Made by a program: the position numbers and the translations under genes. Below the pieces are notes generated by a model. It did not search any database. It had not been told where the DNA came from and saw nothing but the letters and a program-made list of their open reading frames with translations. Positions 1 to 12,925 of a stretch of 64,000 bases of DNA are shown in pieces. The stretch's first letter is position 1. Each line of letters starts with the position of its first letter. Source of the stretch: Hemibagrus wyckioides (lineage: Eukaryota; Chordata; Actinopteri; Siluriformes; Bagridae); NCBI RefSeq assembly GCF_019097595.1, contig NC_080710.1, forward strand, positions 15,407,280 to 15,471,279, written 5' to 3'.

Positions 1-733
1 TTTTGATATGTTTCTATTTGTATATGCATGGTATACCCTTTTGTTTATATCTAACATATTTGCGCGTATGTGTGTGTGTGTCCTTTTGTGTATGTGTGTA
101 TATGACTCCTACACGCACTCAGCAGCACAGAACAACCCAAAGGCACCAAGTAGGTTTTTATTGTGTGTGTCTGTGTGGGCTTGTGCCTTTGTGTGCTTTT
201 TCAATACCTTTGGTTGAAAATCAGATTTTCTCACAATACAGATTGTCTTTCCTGCACACTCAAGTCATTTCAGCTTTTATCCGAATTTTCGAATATTTCA
301 AGAAATCTGGAATTTTAGTCATTTACATTTTAGTTAAATTTTAAATAATTGATCAGATACTTTTCCTTTCTTCCTTTTTATATTTGCAAAAGTGTGTGAA
401 CTCTGTTGAGTATTTGGATGACTATTTTTACTTTTAATTTAGTCACAATTTTTTTAACATGCAATACAGTACATTGAGTGAGGTTTTGGCTCTGTTCACT
501 CGTGGCATTACTGAAAGAAATCTGATGAGGCTCATGTGGATTCATGTGGAGTCTCCCTTTATTGGACATCTGAAGCTTGTAATCTCTGATTTCCTGCAGT
601 AATCACATATAAAACTATCCTTTCCTTCCTGGTTCCTTTGCTCTGCCTTTCTGTATAGATTCTAGAGCAAATTGTTATCGTTCATATCAGATCATATCGT
701 TCTGTCCTTGATATCTCTCTCTTTCTCTGTCAG

Positions 734-938
734 ACGTGCTCCACTCCCTCTTTCTGTACGTGGAGGTCGGAGAGCTCTGGTGGATGATCTGTCTCAGGAG
801 AACTCTGATTCTGAAGAACCTCCTGCATCCCCAACGCCCTCTAGTGGCCTTCCAGGAACCCCTGTGCCCTCTGATAGTGCCCTGGGTCCACCTCCCCCAT
901 ACAGCCTCGCAGATGTGAGTGAGCAGAGGGAGGAATGA
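734..938 (+). CDS. Last coding exon of an unidentified gene (PPPPY-containing C-terminus)
   Basis: A pyrimidine-rich tract and CAG at 731-733 form a good acceptor. The following frame is open to a TGA at 936-938 and gives about 67 residues rich in Ser, Pro and Glu. The end reads GPPPPYSLADVSEQREE, and an acidic stretch (DDLSQENSDSEEP) precedes it. PPPPY is the class I WW-domain ligand used by NEDD4-type ubiquitin ligases, so this could be the cytoplasmic tail of a membrane or adaptor protein; that is inference. The earlier exons lie left of the window. The exon starts in phase 2. I do not recognise the family. The long AT-rich downstream stretch may hold its 3' UTR. Confidence 0.55.
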
Positions 939-3900
939 TGGGAAGGTGAACGATAGAAGGAATAGACAAACAGACTGAGCTATAACAAAGGACACAGCGC
1001 ACACTGTATTGACTATACCTCTGCAGCCAAGGCGGAAGTTATTATATTGAAGACGCACATGAGCGTTCACAGAGGAAATAATACTAGTACTACTGAAATC
1101 AGTCATGATGCTGACATTGAACAAGTGGAAATCCAGCTACTTTTCCTAACATTTAAAGGAAAAATAGCATTAAAGTATATCAGAGAAGCCACATAACAGT
1201 GCAATGTATATCAGGCTTAATGTGGCAAATCTCATGATTCAGAGGCCTCAGATGAGTTTCTTGTGAAATGCGTGAGTTCAGATAGCTGCACAAACCCTAT
1301 GCGCTTTTTGAGTCAGCCATAAGCCTTGTATTTAAGGGCAATTTACATGTTTATGATGGCAATCAAAAAAGGCAAGTAGACATACTTCAAATGCAGAACC
1401 ATGATAAGACAAACTCTCATTGGCTGTGCTTGCATGAAAGATTAAACTGCAGAATTACTGTCAGGCTTTCTCTCTCTCACTTTAGCAGAAACTGATTTTA
1501 GGAATTGGGATTTTTAACAAAAAAGTGTCTTTGATATCAGTGTCTATCAGCTTCAAATTGTTATACTAGAGAAATTAGCCTTTTTTTTTGTTTAATTAAA
1601 AGTGATTTGGTAAGGATGACTCTATTCATACAAGTCAGACATTTTCATATCAACAAGAAAGTGAAAGAGAGAAATTGATTTACTGTGAAATATCTACGAA
1701 TATGAGCCAGGCATGCTAGCTTTGACATTTGACACTAAGATGATCGCAAATGCAGTTTTACAATCCAAATAACGGAAATCATGTAGGAGAAAACATTCAA
1801 AGACAGTACATAAGATCACATTTATGAAATCACTTTGATAAAAATCCATGGTTATTAGTAGTAGAAGTAATAATTCAGTGATAGTTCTCATTGGCTCAAA
1901 TGGTCCTGGAAATATTAAACCCATTTTAAAATGTTGTACCAGGAACACAATAAGATTAATTTTTTTCCAAAAGTACAATATGAAATAATGTTAGATTATC
2001 ATCATAGGTAATATTCAGCACTTCTGGGTAGCAAGGCTTTGTTTTTGTTTTTTTTCTCCATTTCGTGTTACATCCTATTCCTCAGTATCTTAAACACTGA
2101 CCTTGCTTTTTTCTTTTTTTTTCTTTTTTTTAGACGGTCAGTTCTGAAGTGAGTTCATGTGTTTTGTAGACTGTGAGCAGTTTTTTTTGTAGTACTTCTC
2201 ACTCCCAGTTTCAGTCTACTTAACTGTAATACTTCAGTCAGTCTGAATTCTATTCTCATTATCCAAGTTATTTATTTCTGTATTGAACGTCATGTTGCTT
2301 ATACTTTGCAGTGTAACATTAAATGCAGACAGAGATCCTGAGGGAGAACACTGTGTACAATTACGTGCATCTTGAAACAAATACACTAAATCTAGTGCGG
2401 TAGCAAAGAAAAGACTTTTTTAAAAGGGATCTTTGGGTTTATCAATATGACATTTCCTTTCTTAAGGAGTTGTGTGAAGCCTTTATGGGCGAAAGTTTTA
2501 TGTGTTACCAAATTGATGGCATATGGGTGAAAAAAGGGATATTAGGCTAAGTAGTTAGATAGATAGATAAAACATACATGTAATTTAAAGGGAAACTGCA
2601 GTTTCAACACCCAGGACCTAATTCTTTCCCAGAATTTCATCCGAATTTATTGCCTGCACAGAGGATGAGGGTATTGCACGTTAGATCACAAGTCTCTTGT
2701 AGACGTTTGGTGAAAGTGAGGGTTGAAACATTTTTTTAGTCAGAGATCTTAATGTGAGATAAGATGGTACCTACATGACAGAGCCTTATAAAGTCTTTTT
2801 TTTTTCTCGCCTGGTTATTTCTATGTGCTTTAATGTCACAGTGCAGTTTGTAACTTTAACAATCAAGTGCATTAAACCACACAGAAGACTCTCTACACCT
2901 CTGCTGAAAGTCTTCTTTAAGAGGAGGTCTGTTGGGAAAAACGAGACCTTTCCGATAGTGTAACGTCTATTATGTTCACCTCAAATAAAAAGCTGCTCTT
3001 GTATTTTCTTTCCAAGTTCCATTTTAGACACTTCTGATCATTTTCTTTTCCCTTATGTGAATGTCATCGAATTAGAATAAAAATGTCATGACACTGTTGC
3101 AGTTTTACCAGAGATGGTTGTTCAATGTACTTAAATGACATTCATATTTGTTCACAAAAAAAATTAAAAAATAAAAAAAAAAAGGTTTTAGGTTTAGGAC
3201 CAAACAATCCACTGCATTCTTGTACCTTTAATTTATTAGACATATGTTGTGAAAAATTAAAGATGTAGTACGGTTGGCCTTTTTTGGCTGCCTGCTCTGT
3301 GTTGTTTGCTAAAGCTGTTTCTTTGTGCAATAACAGTAATTTAGATGCACTGGTGCTGTAAAGGCTGGTGAACTACAGGTACAACATGTTTACCGCCACT
3401 ACATATTGTTCAGGACCCACACTGGCAATCATGTTTAGCTGACACTGTTTACGATATATTCTCATCAGTATTATGGGAGAACATTTTGACTGATAAATCT
3501 ACCCTCATAATAAATGTTGTCATAACGTAGCCATGTGTTTTTGTCCCTATTGATTTATATTCGCTTTTAGCATTTTAACCTTAAAGAATGTGTAGACAGA
3601 CTTTTTTGCTTTCGCCTCCATTTAAATTTGATGAATAAAATTACACTCTTGAAAAGTAGACTTTAAAGATGCTCTTGTCCTTCACATGGAAGTGGACCGT
3701 AATATTTCGTCTACATGTAACATTGAGCCTACATGTAGCATTCCCCTGCATTTGGTTAAGGAAACTTTAATGTTAAAAAATTAAAAATAAAAATAAAAAC
3801 TTTAGAAATTCTAGTCAATTAAAATTCAGCTTTTTGGATGTAAAATTTGTAAATATTTCTTTTAGATTTCTATATTTGTTGAGCAAAAAGTAACAGTCTA

Positions 3901-4995
3901 GGCTGAATCACTAAGGAGCATCTAATGTTGAATAAAAAGGACAGCAAAATATCATTTGGGTTTCACTATGGACTTAGACTTAGTTCTGCCTCAAAACTCT
4001 TTGTTTTGTGCCTCTGTGGAAATTTTGAACTATTTATTTGCTTTTATTTGTTTTTGTTTTGCTATGAATAAATCTGCCTGGGGTGAATTTTACTATACTG
4101 TGTGTCATTGGTTTTGACATATATGCATCATTTCCCCCTTTTACACAATAGTCACATATTCATTACCTTTTAAATTCATATCTGAATAAACGGTGTGTGA
4201 TTAGTCCCTTGATCTAACACACTTTTTATCAGCATCAGTGAGCCTGTACATGAATCTACACACTGGACTTTTATTACAGCCCCAATCTCAAGCTGTAAAT
4301 GAGCCATGGCTAAGCCTTTGATTATTAATGGAAAGTATTCTGTCTAACAGATTGTACATTCACAAGCAAATTTTATTACACCTACTGATTCATGTAATTA
4401 TCTAAGTAGTCGATCATGTGGCCCAGTTCACATGCAGGTCAAGTGCTTGAGTTCAAGTTCATCAAACATGAGAATGGAAAAAAATGTGTAAATCCTAGAG
4501 CAGACTGGCTGGAATCACCAACCATGATATCAAAGTCATTGAATTATGTGAACAAGAATGGGTCTGGGTGCGAGAACCTACAGCCTCCCAATCACTGTGT
4601 TTCCTGATTGAAGCTTTAAACACTTGGTATCTTTGTCATTTATTTAGATTCTTGGAGTTTAAAACGTTCCACAAGTAAATTGGAGTATTAACATGATACA
4701 GTGACAAGAATATTTCACTAAAATAACATCAAACCCACTTATCATTCTTATTATTCTTCATAAAAAATGTAATGCACAATAACCAAAAACATAAAAGATA
4801 CAGTATAAATAGTTTAATAATGAAATACTTGCATATATCTTATCCTTTAAAAAAAAAAAAAAAAAAATCCATTCCAAAAAAAATCATGAGTGCTCACGTG
4901 TCTATTTGTTTCTGCTTAAAGGAACTGAAAACATAACCTCACTTAAGCTCACAAATTATGAAGCAGGAATGTTTAAGATACCAAATAAAAATGCA
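939..4995. other. Non-coding stretch; possible long 3' UTR then intergenic
   Basis: I see no convincing exon here. It is AT-rich with several AATAAA-type sites (for example near 3077, 3788 and 4066), any of which could end the transcript of the preceding partial gene. There are A/T homopolymers at 3162-3184 and 4851-4867. Open frames in this stretch are short and have no recognisable protein features. Confidence 0.6.
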
Positions 4996-4999
4996 CGTG

Positions 5000-5260
5000 T
5001 TTGGCTAAAAGTTTGTGGACACTTGACCATCACACACTGATTGCTCCCAAGGCATCTATCCCCACAAGAGTGCCTGACCTTACTATTGATTTTATGGCTG
5101 AATGACCAAACCATAGCCTTTTTTTTTTTTTCAAAATCCAGCTGAAAGCATTCACAGAAGAATGGAGGTTGTTATAACAGCAAAGGTGGGAATCAATATG
5201 GTATGGCATGTTCAGAAAGCACATATGGGTGTGATGGTGCGAATTTTTGACCATATAGTT
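5000..5260. mobile_element. Internally deleted Tc1-like element (MITE-like remnant)
   Basis: The left end carries GGCTAAAAGTTTGTGGACAC and the right end the facing GTGTGATGGT...TTGACCATATAG, which resemble the terminal repeats of a common fish Tc1-like family. Between them are decayed remains of the transposase 3' end (around 'agaatggaggttgttataac agcaaag') and no open frame. The DDE coding part is missing, so it cannot move by itself. Confidence 0.6.
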
Positions 5261-5394
5261 CATGAATACTTCAGAGGAATGCAGAACCAGACACATGAAA
5301 AATGAAAGGAAAAAACAGTGGCTCCATTAATGCCATGTTAAGCATTTTTGTATTTTTTTTTTGTATGGATCCACTTTTTCCTGGTCATTTCTAT

Positions 5395-5735
5395 CTATTT
5401 CTAACATTTCTATCCTGAAGGAAGTGCTCTCTTCCAGAATGACAATATCCCCATCCACAAGACTGCATGCTGTGATGAGTATGAAAATGACATATCCTAT
5501 GGACTCACCAAACCTTAACCCAGTTGAAGACCTACGGAGATTTTGGTCCGTCATGTTAAACAGCGCTCTCCTCCACTATCATCAAAACACCAACTGAAGA
5601 AATATATTTTTTTAAAGAAAAGTGTTCATCCCTCAAATCCAGTTCCAGAGAATTGTTCATCGTCATCGAATCAGTGCCAAAGTGCAGTGAAGCTGTTCTA
5701 CCAGTGGTGCAAGACACTTCATGTCAGCCTTTTTC
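5395..5735 (+). pseudogene. Degenerate Tc1/mariner transposase fragment
   Basis: Broken frames on the plus strand keep typical Tc1 transposase signatures: LFQNDNIPIHKT-like (region of the second catalytic Asp), then NLNPVEDLRRFW (region of the third acidic residue, normally NPIEHLW), then a decayed KHQL segment. Frameshifts separate these pieces and no terminal repeats are obvious. It is an old transposon relic just downstream of the FAM181-like gene and in the opposite orientation to it. Confidence 0.6.
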
Positions 5736-5940
5736 TTTAATTTGTCTTTTTTTTTTTGTCGCAAAAATAGATTTACAATAGTACACCTGTGAGACAAGTA
5801 GTTAGACTAGACTTTTGAGTTTGTATAATTTTTACAGTGCTTTTCATAAAGGATATTTTTATCTTCCTTGTTATGTGTTTTATTTGTTTTACTTGTCCAG
5901 AATTCTAAATATTAGCTGCATTTTATTTCTCATAGGTACG

Positions 5941-8471
5941 TCAGCAGTAGGTATGTCCATGTGATCTGACCATACTGTTAAAGTCCACCTCTGTTGCTAT
6001 GTTACTGAACAGCCAGTCATCATTCAGTGGTGGCGTTGAAACTGGATGAGGGTGTGGATTTTGATAAGGGGCAGGAAAAGACTGAGCCACACCATCAAAG
6101 CTTGGTATACTCTGATTACCTCCATGATTTGAAAAGGAACATAAGTCTCCTAAGCAGTTGCTATTGGCTTGTGGTGGAATTGCAAAGCTATAACAGTGTG
6201 CTGTTGAGGAGGAGAGCATGTTAACAGGACTGGAAAGGTCCAAGTGTGGATTCAGAGTAGGTCCTGACTCAATAATTTTCTTCTCTTCATCAGTCAGCAT
6301 ATAATAAAGACATTTTACCTTGCTTGGTGAATGATTGTTGTAATTGAGATCCCAGTTTTTAGGATGGGGCTGGTCTGGCGGGTCATGTTTAAGTTCTCTT
6401 GAAATGTTACCCTGCTCACATATAGTCCATGTCCCTCTGTTTGAGTTCTGACCCTCTTTGTTTACTGATGTACTTATTTTAGTCTGATTTACATAGCAGT
6501 TCACTGTTGGTTTAGTTTGTCTTGCTTGATTATGGTGGCCACTGGATCCATAGTGCCCTAGTCGGTATGAAACATTACTTCTCAAGTCGTCATCTACATT
6601 CGAGTCCTTAATAGAATTTTCAAGCAGTGTGGTATTTTGATGCAGTCCCCCACAAATATCTCCATCACCGCAGCTTGCTTGCTTATCCATGGCAAAGTCT
6701 GTATGTGAAGTGTTAAGGAATGGAAGGCTATCTTGAAAACAGCTCAGGTCCTCTTCATTGTGGATGTCCCAAACTCCAGCCATGTCCATTTGGTCAATGT
6801 TTTGTAAATATTCTTCTGAGTCTAGCAGTTCAAGATTCTCCATTAAATCCATCTGTAGACTCTCTGCAATCTGCTGAATTTGGAAGGTGTGGTCATTGTC
6901 TGATTGTATTTGTACCTCAAAATCACATGAGTTCAAAGACAACGGGGATACCGGTGAAGTGGGTGATAGATCAAACAATGTCAGGCCTAAATGTTGTTGT
7001 TCTCCATCAGGTGAATTAGGGATCTGTACATGCGAAAAATCTGTTATTCTTTCAATACTTTCGTGTGAGGTAAATACACTGTCTTCTACAACGATGTTGG
7101 TAATTGGTGTTAAGTCACTCAACTCAGCAGATCCCCACTGAAATTGTTCTCTTTCACTGTTGAAGTCAGTGATTTCTTCTGGTGGGTTGCCGCCGCTACG
7201 TTCTACCTCTTCCCGGTCTTCCCTTATCTGGTTGACTTTTCCATTGTTCAGGTTATTCAGAGATTTGCTTGTCAATGAGTTTTTATTAGGGTTAGTCACA
7301 AGACTGTCTAAAGTTTGTGTATCGTTGTCATCATCCAGGGGTTTTGGTTCATCTTCACTAAAGACAGCAGTGGCTGTAAGGAGACAAGGATTATAAAATT
7401 ATACAATAAACCATTGTCTAGCTGCAAGACTAATCCTGACCATCAGATCTACTGTAATTACATAAATATGAAACCTTTTACCTTTTTTCAGTTTTTTTTC
7501 TGATTCATCTTTGTCAGTTGACTTTACTTCAGATTGCCTTTGCGGCTCTGTGTCCACCGAAAAAAGAACTGACGCAAGCTGATGATTGGCTGCCTCAATT
7601 TCTGTAAATTTCCTGTGACAATTTAAACAAGCAAATGTTACACAGTATAAATAAATTAACAATGATAGCATGATTTTTAAAAAAATATATATATCTCTTG
7701 CTGTTTTTCTGATGTACCTCTGGATCATGTTGTGTAGAAACCTGCGGTGGTTGACCTGCCGTTTGGACGGTTTGTTTTTACGAGGCTTTTGCAAAGTCCT
7801 CATCATGTATCCAGCTGCTGATGTCATGAAGGTAATAAGGTCGCGACCCCATGGCACTCCTCGATCCAGCCCCGATTCAAAGGGTATGGCAGTGGTTGGA
7901 CGCATTTCTTAGAAAAGATGAACAGGATTGAAGTATTTTTTCCCATTTTCATGAGAATTTAATTCATTAATTAATTCGAATAGAGTGAAGTATCTCTTCG
8001 TTTATGGAACATATCAACTAATAAAATGCAGCTGCAAAGGTTTTGTCAATATGTAAATGTCTGTTGATTTATATTTAAAATGACACCTTAAAAGCATTAA
8101 AAATGGCAAATCTTAAGAATTTCATTTACAACATTTTAAATGGAGGTACAAATTTTCAACTGTTCAAACACCATTCTAATCACCTTTACCTTTTTAAAAG
8201 CTAAAACATATCCTGTTCAGCATTTTCAAAGTAAATAAATATACTGAAACAGCCTGTGAAAATCCAACTGTCAAATAATCATTGCCATCAGCATGTAGAA
8301 AAAAAAACAGCATGATACCTTCAGACAGTTAAACCACTAAATTTACTGAAGAATATAGACATAAATAAAAGCCATGCAAAGCTCCTTCTTATTTAACATT
8401 TAAATTATGATTAAGATTATAGTAATTAAGTTCAATTAACCCAAATCTCCTTACTCACCTGTCCCAAGCAT
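5941..8471 (-). CDS. FAM181-like protein, four coding exons, 588 aa
   Basis: Exons on the minus strand: 8471-8459, 7907-7718, 7612-7482 and 7373-5941. All junctions are GT-AG and the phase stays open (1767 nt). The first coding exon is only 13 nt, so the start could instead be the Met at 7905. Residues about 26-86 contain RDLITFMTSA, then KPSKRQVNHRRFLHNMIQRK. This resembles the conserved block of FAM181A/B (RDLLSF..., K-x-VNHRKYL...), a family reported to bind TEAD factors. The basic block is followed by EIEAANHQLASVLF, probably helical. The remaining roughly 480 residues are acidic and rich in Ser and Asn (for example DLMENLELLDSEEYLQNIDQ), which looks like a transactivation-type or disordered region. 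Human FAM181 proteins are shorter, so this may be a divergent paralogue. Nuclear function is inference. A minus-strand AATAAA (plus 5922-5927) lies just past the stop. Confidence 0.7.
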
Positions 8472-8542
8472 TTGTAGCTCTGCACAGTCTGGTAACACTG
8501 GAAAACAGATGGAATAAGAAGCGATGCTGTTACATTCATGGG

Positions 8543-8551
8543 TATATATAA
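8543..8551 (-). promoter_or_regulatory. Putative TATA box of the FAM181-like gene
   Basis: On the minus strand a TATATA stretch lies about 75 bp upstream of the first candidate ATG (8471). This fits a transcription start near 8515 and a short 5' UTR. No transcript evidence is available. Confidence 0.35.
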
Positions 8552-8671
8552 GTACACTCTTACACAATGAGTGAAGGAGGGAGGGAGCAAGCAAGGTAGG
8601 GAGGAAGGGAGTGAGCAAGCGATAATAATAAGCAAGAATAAGTGTGAGGTGCACTGGCATTGAGGATTCTG

Positions 8672-10740
8672 AAGAAAAGACTTTAAAGGGGGCTTTCCGT
8701 CATCCTTTCAAATTAAGAATGGCAAGACATCGCTGACAAAGAGGATAGGAAGTGACTATAGACAGGTCAAGAAAGAAAAGCAGGGCAATTATCTAAGAGT
8801 CAACTGCCTTGGTCGTGTGTCCTCTGTAGGCATTGTGAAAAGGACCAAAGGCCGCTTGTTAAGTGTTAGCAAACAGAAGCCCACCAGTTAAGAACTGAAC
8901 AAGGCTTTAATTGATCAATTTAATTTCCAGGCCTCATTAACACATTCTCCTGTCTGAGAGCTCTTCTTGTTGCTACAGACAAATTGGCCTCGCATTTCAA
9001 CAGGGATGCACAGCAGGATTGTTAATTTTACGTATCTATGAAAAAATTCAACATAAGAGACTACTGAGTGATATATGAATGGGTTATGGGTAATTGTGCT
9101 TTCACTTGCTTTCTTATCACTACCATGGCATTTCTTAGTGAGGTTAGGAATGACACTTTGAACAGAACATGCAATGCTATGATTTTTTTTTTTTTTTTAA
9201 TTCAGAATTAATTATAATGTTATTAATGCAGACCACAATTTTTTTGCTTGCTGGGTTGGATTAATCTGATTAAACAACTAAGTTTACTTTCATTTACCTA
9301 AGAAACAAAAGAACATTAAAAAAAATATGTAAATCATATAAATATGTTCATATGCCATGAACTATAGAGGGAGTAAATTCTAAAACATTTCATGTTTATA
9401 TCTTCAAAGTAAAATGTTACCTTAGCAAGTTGATTATAACCTCAGCTGACAGAGAGAGAGACTAATACAAGGTCCATATGTATCTAATGAAATAAGGTCA
9501 GGTTGTTGCAGTCAAGCCTGGTTATGAAACAACAAGCTGCAACAGAGATGGATAGAGTGAGTAAAATAGAACAAGTAATACATTGAAGGAGAGAAAGTAA
9601 AGAGAAGTAGTAGATATTTGCACAATGTGAAATAATGGAAAGCTCAGTTTAGAAAACGAGCATCTAAAAGTTTGAAGTTCATATTTAGGGAAATAAGAAG
9701 CAAATTGCTCATAAGCTGTGAACTCAGGTTAACTGTCACAGAAAAGAGCCTCAAAGACCACATGATTCATGTAATATATTCATGTATATATTATTACATG
9801 TGATTCATGTAATATATTAATTTATTATATATTATTTTATTATATTTTATGGAACTGAAATATAGTATTATATTATACTAAATATTTTTTTTATTATTGT
9901 ATTAACTTAATTTTAAGTAAGAGTCCCATTCCTGTAACACTGTTTAATATGATAACTTGAACCAAATTGATTCTAGACATTATATTCATTAAATATATAT
10001 TATATTATTATTTATATTTGTCAGTATATTATAATGAGCAGCATAAGTAAGACATTAGCAGTAAGAGAGGGGGTGGAGACCTATTTTTAGTATAGGCACA
10101 CTCCAGCTGCTTTACAGAAGCCACTGAAGACCATGTGCTTTTCGGTTGAAGGAAACCCCACTCTCAATACCAACCACCTTGAGGAACTCAATATAATGGA
10201 GAATCCCAATCACAGAGTGGTGTTAAGACAATCTTATGGAGGGTGTGTGCTTAAAGTTTGAATGTTTGCTAATTTGAGCCTACAAGCAAGATAACTAATC
10301 CCAAGTGGTGAGTTGTACATGTGTCTTTTGTAGCTTTACAAATAATTTGCGATGTTGTCACTCCTAATTTACACTTAGGTTTTCTATTTGTGCTTTGTGC
10401 TGCATAGAATATGAAAATCTGTTGTTTTTCATGAGTTGAATAAAAATGACAAATTATATTTTTTGCAACAAAATTCGTATCAGTACATTTTACAATCTGT
10501 TTCTGAAATAAATGGTGTTATATTAATCTATGTCTTACTTTACTTCCAACACACCTATTTACTTGCTGTTTTTTATTCCAGTCTTTTTTCAGCATGTGTT
10601 ATTTTCTCACGTTTTGCGTTGTCTGCTAAAGGCTTATCATTATCACACTTTCATTTATGAACATAGAACTTTGACCCACTGCACAGGCTAGCTCTCATTG
10701 GTCAAGGCTTGGACTGAGCCCTCACTCTGTTGTGTGCTGG
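8672..10740. other. Intergenic, no gene seen
   Basis: This stretch lies between two divergently transcribed genes. It is AT-rich. The part from about 9766 to 10030 has repeated TAATATAT-type palindromic runs, including two copies of a CATGTAATATATT-like segment. A poly-T run lies at 9183-9198. I could not support any exon. Confidence 0.6.
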
Positions 10741-10742
10741 AT

Positions 10743-10770
10743 CCAATCAGATTAAAGTTAGATAAAATAT
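10743..10770 (+). promoter_or_regulatory. Putative core promoter of mpv17l-like gene (CCAAT and TATA-like)
   Basis: A CCAAT box (10743-10747) is followed by a GATAAAATAT TATA-like element (10761-10770). A short non-coding exon appears to run from about 10795 to 10814, ending at a GTGAGT donor. It would be spliced to the acceptor at 10927-10928, eight bases before the ATG. Confidence 0.4.
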
Positions 10771-10936
10771 ACCCAGCGATCTGTTTTAAACACTCATAGA
10801 CTCTCAACTGTATGGTGAGTTATTTCTTTGTCTTAATTTCCTAAAATATAGAGTACTTCACTATAGAGTACCTAAATGTATTCAAGGTCTTTGTGAGAGT
10901 GCTCTCATTCTTTTATCTTCCATTCCAGCAGGCAGC

Positions 10937-11860
10937 ATGAATAGAGTGTGGGCCGTGTTCAGATCCTATCCATACATTAGCAATGTGGTGGGCTATACAA
11001 CCCTGTTTGCCACTGCAGATCTGATTCAGCAAAGCATGCTGGGAGGTACAGGTGGTCAAAGCACTCAGCTCAATGGGGAAATCTCTGAACAGGAGGCAGC
11101 AGTTACATCCAGAGAGGAAGGTGCTGTGGCTCACCTCAAGGGCTCTGAATGGAGCAAGCATTCAGCAGGAGAAAAGGATTCATCAGTAACAGTGACAAAT
11201 GTTCCAGTGCACAGTGTTGATTGGAGCCAGACTTTTCGAGTAGCATTGGTGGGGTTATGTTTTCATTCCAACTTCAACTACCACTGGCTACGTGCATTAG
11301 AGAAGAGGTTTCCTGGAGGAGGGGCCAAAATATTTGTGAAAGTCTTTCTGGATCAATTAGTTGCTGCTCCGGCAACAATAAGTGCCTTTTATATAGGTGA
11401 GTAAGGAAATGTTTGTCCAACACACAACATTCTCCAAGAACACCTCATGATTTTAAAATGATGTATTGAATGTTTAATTTAATTTAATTTAATTTAATTT
11501 AATTTAATTTAATTTAATTTAATTTAATTTAATTTAATTTAATTTAATTTAATTTAATTTAATTTACTCCCAAAGTGTCTGATCTGCTGTTTAGACTACT
11601 GACTTAAATAATTAATGAATAAATATTTTTTATTTTAGATTGTTTAGTAAACAATCTTTACATTTTTTAAAGGGTTGAGTACCTTAGAAGGGCGAGATGA
11701 CCCCTTGGAAGACTGGAAAAATAAATTCTGGACTTCCTACAAGGTAGGATTATTACATTCTGGACAACTCAACAGCAAACAGCAAAAAGTTAAAAGTTAA
11801 CTACAGAACTTTTAAGTGTTCTGTATCCTGTGCTCTTTCGTTTATTTATTCCAAGAAATA

Positions 11861-11902
<42 letters not shown>

Positions 11903-11903
11903 A

Positions 11904-11939
<36 letters not shown>

Positions 11940-12808
11940 TAAGTGGCTTCTTTAATAGCCACTTAATTGTATTAATCATGGTGTAGATTAATAACTGTGG
12001 TAACTGATAGTAGTATATTTCAAATGAGCTTTTTAAATTAACCTATGAAATAATTTTATTGAAGCCACCGCAGTGTTGAACGCTTGAATATGATGTTGTC
12101 AGAAGATATTCATTAATTTTCTATAAAAGCACAAGTCAGTTTCTACTTATGTATTGATTTTTATAGTAGCAACTAACACAAGGACTCTCCACATAAATGT
12201 ATTATTTTAAACAAAAATGTGTAATCTTTCATATGGTGAATTTTTTTTGGTAATTGCCCCCAATTTCTGTGCTTGGTAACAGTCAAAATAAAGCTGCTGC
12301 CTTAATGGTTTCTCATATGGGTCTTCAGGACAGAGGACATTGCACTTTCTGGTTTCTCAGTAATATAAGAAGCTACATTTTTGTCTTATTACAATCAAAA
12401 TAGTGGAGTAAAAAGATATTTTATTATTAGGGAATAGTTTTGGTATATTAGGGAATAAAACACTTTGAGGTGTGATGTTTTTGGTAAACAGTCTCATCAC
12501 AATCTGTGATTTAGAATCTTTTATGTATCTGATCTTTAATTCTGTTTTGGTAGACTGGGGTTGTCTACTGGTCCATAATGCAGGTATGATAATACTCATC
12601 CCCCAACCCATTCATCCATTTAGCTATTGATCCTTAAAGTGCAAATACAAATGTTCTGCTGTTTTCTTTATTACAGGCCGTAAATTTCTCTCTGGTCCCC
12701 CCGATAGCACGCACAGTTTTTGTTGGAGGAATCTCTCTCGGCTGGACTGTGTTTCTGTGTCATTTTCGACAGCAGAAGAATGAATCTCACTCCATTTGTA
12801 CTTCATAA
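10937..12808 (+). CDS. mpv17l: Mpv17/PMP22-family membrane protein, MPV17L-like, 230 aa
   Basis: Coding exons: 10937-11396, 11673-11743, 12554-12583 (30 nt) and 12677-12808; total 693 nt with all phases matching. The protein starts MNRVWAVFRSYPYISNVVGY and contains FHSNFNYHWLRALEKRFPG, DQLVAAPATISAFYIG, then EGRDDPLEDWKNKFWTSYK and AVNFSLVPPIARTVF. These match the order of motifs in the Mpv17/PMP22 family: W-x-x-YP near the start, a DQ-x-x-x-xP segment, a KFW-x-x-Y motif and a final (V/N)F-x-x-VP motif. The FHxNFNYxWLR segment favours MPV17L over MPV17L2. The family forms small four-helix proteins of inner mitochondrial or peroxisomal membranes with a role in reactive oxygen handling. An acidic insert at about residues 37-90 makes it longer than human MPV17L. 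An AATAAA lies at 12832-12837, shortly after the stop. Confidence 0.85.
11473..11565. repeat. (TTTAA)n pentanucleotide microsatellite
   Basis: About 18 near-perfect copies of TTTAA lie in intron 1 of the mpv17l-like gene. Confidence 0.9.
11862..11938. repeat. (TA)n microsatellite
   Basis: An interrupted TA repeat in intron 2 of the mpv17l-like gene. Confidence 0.9.
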
Positions 12809-12925
12809 CATTCACTAATTGTGCACTATGAAATAAAAACTAGTCTGCTGCTCTTTTCTATCAGTCTGCATCTCTTCAATCTAACAAACAATCTTTTAAT
12901 AGCCTTATAAATGATCTTGCTAATA

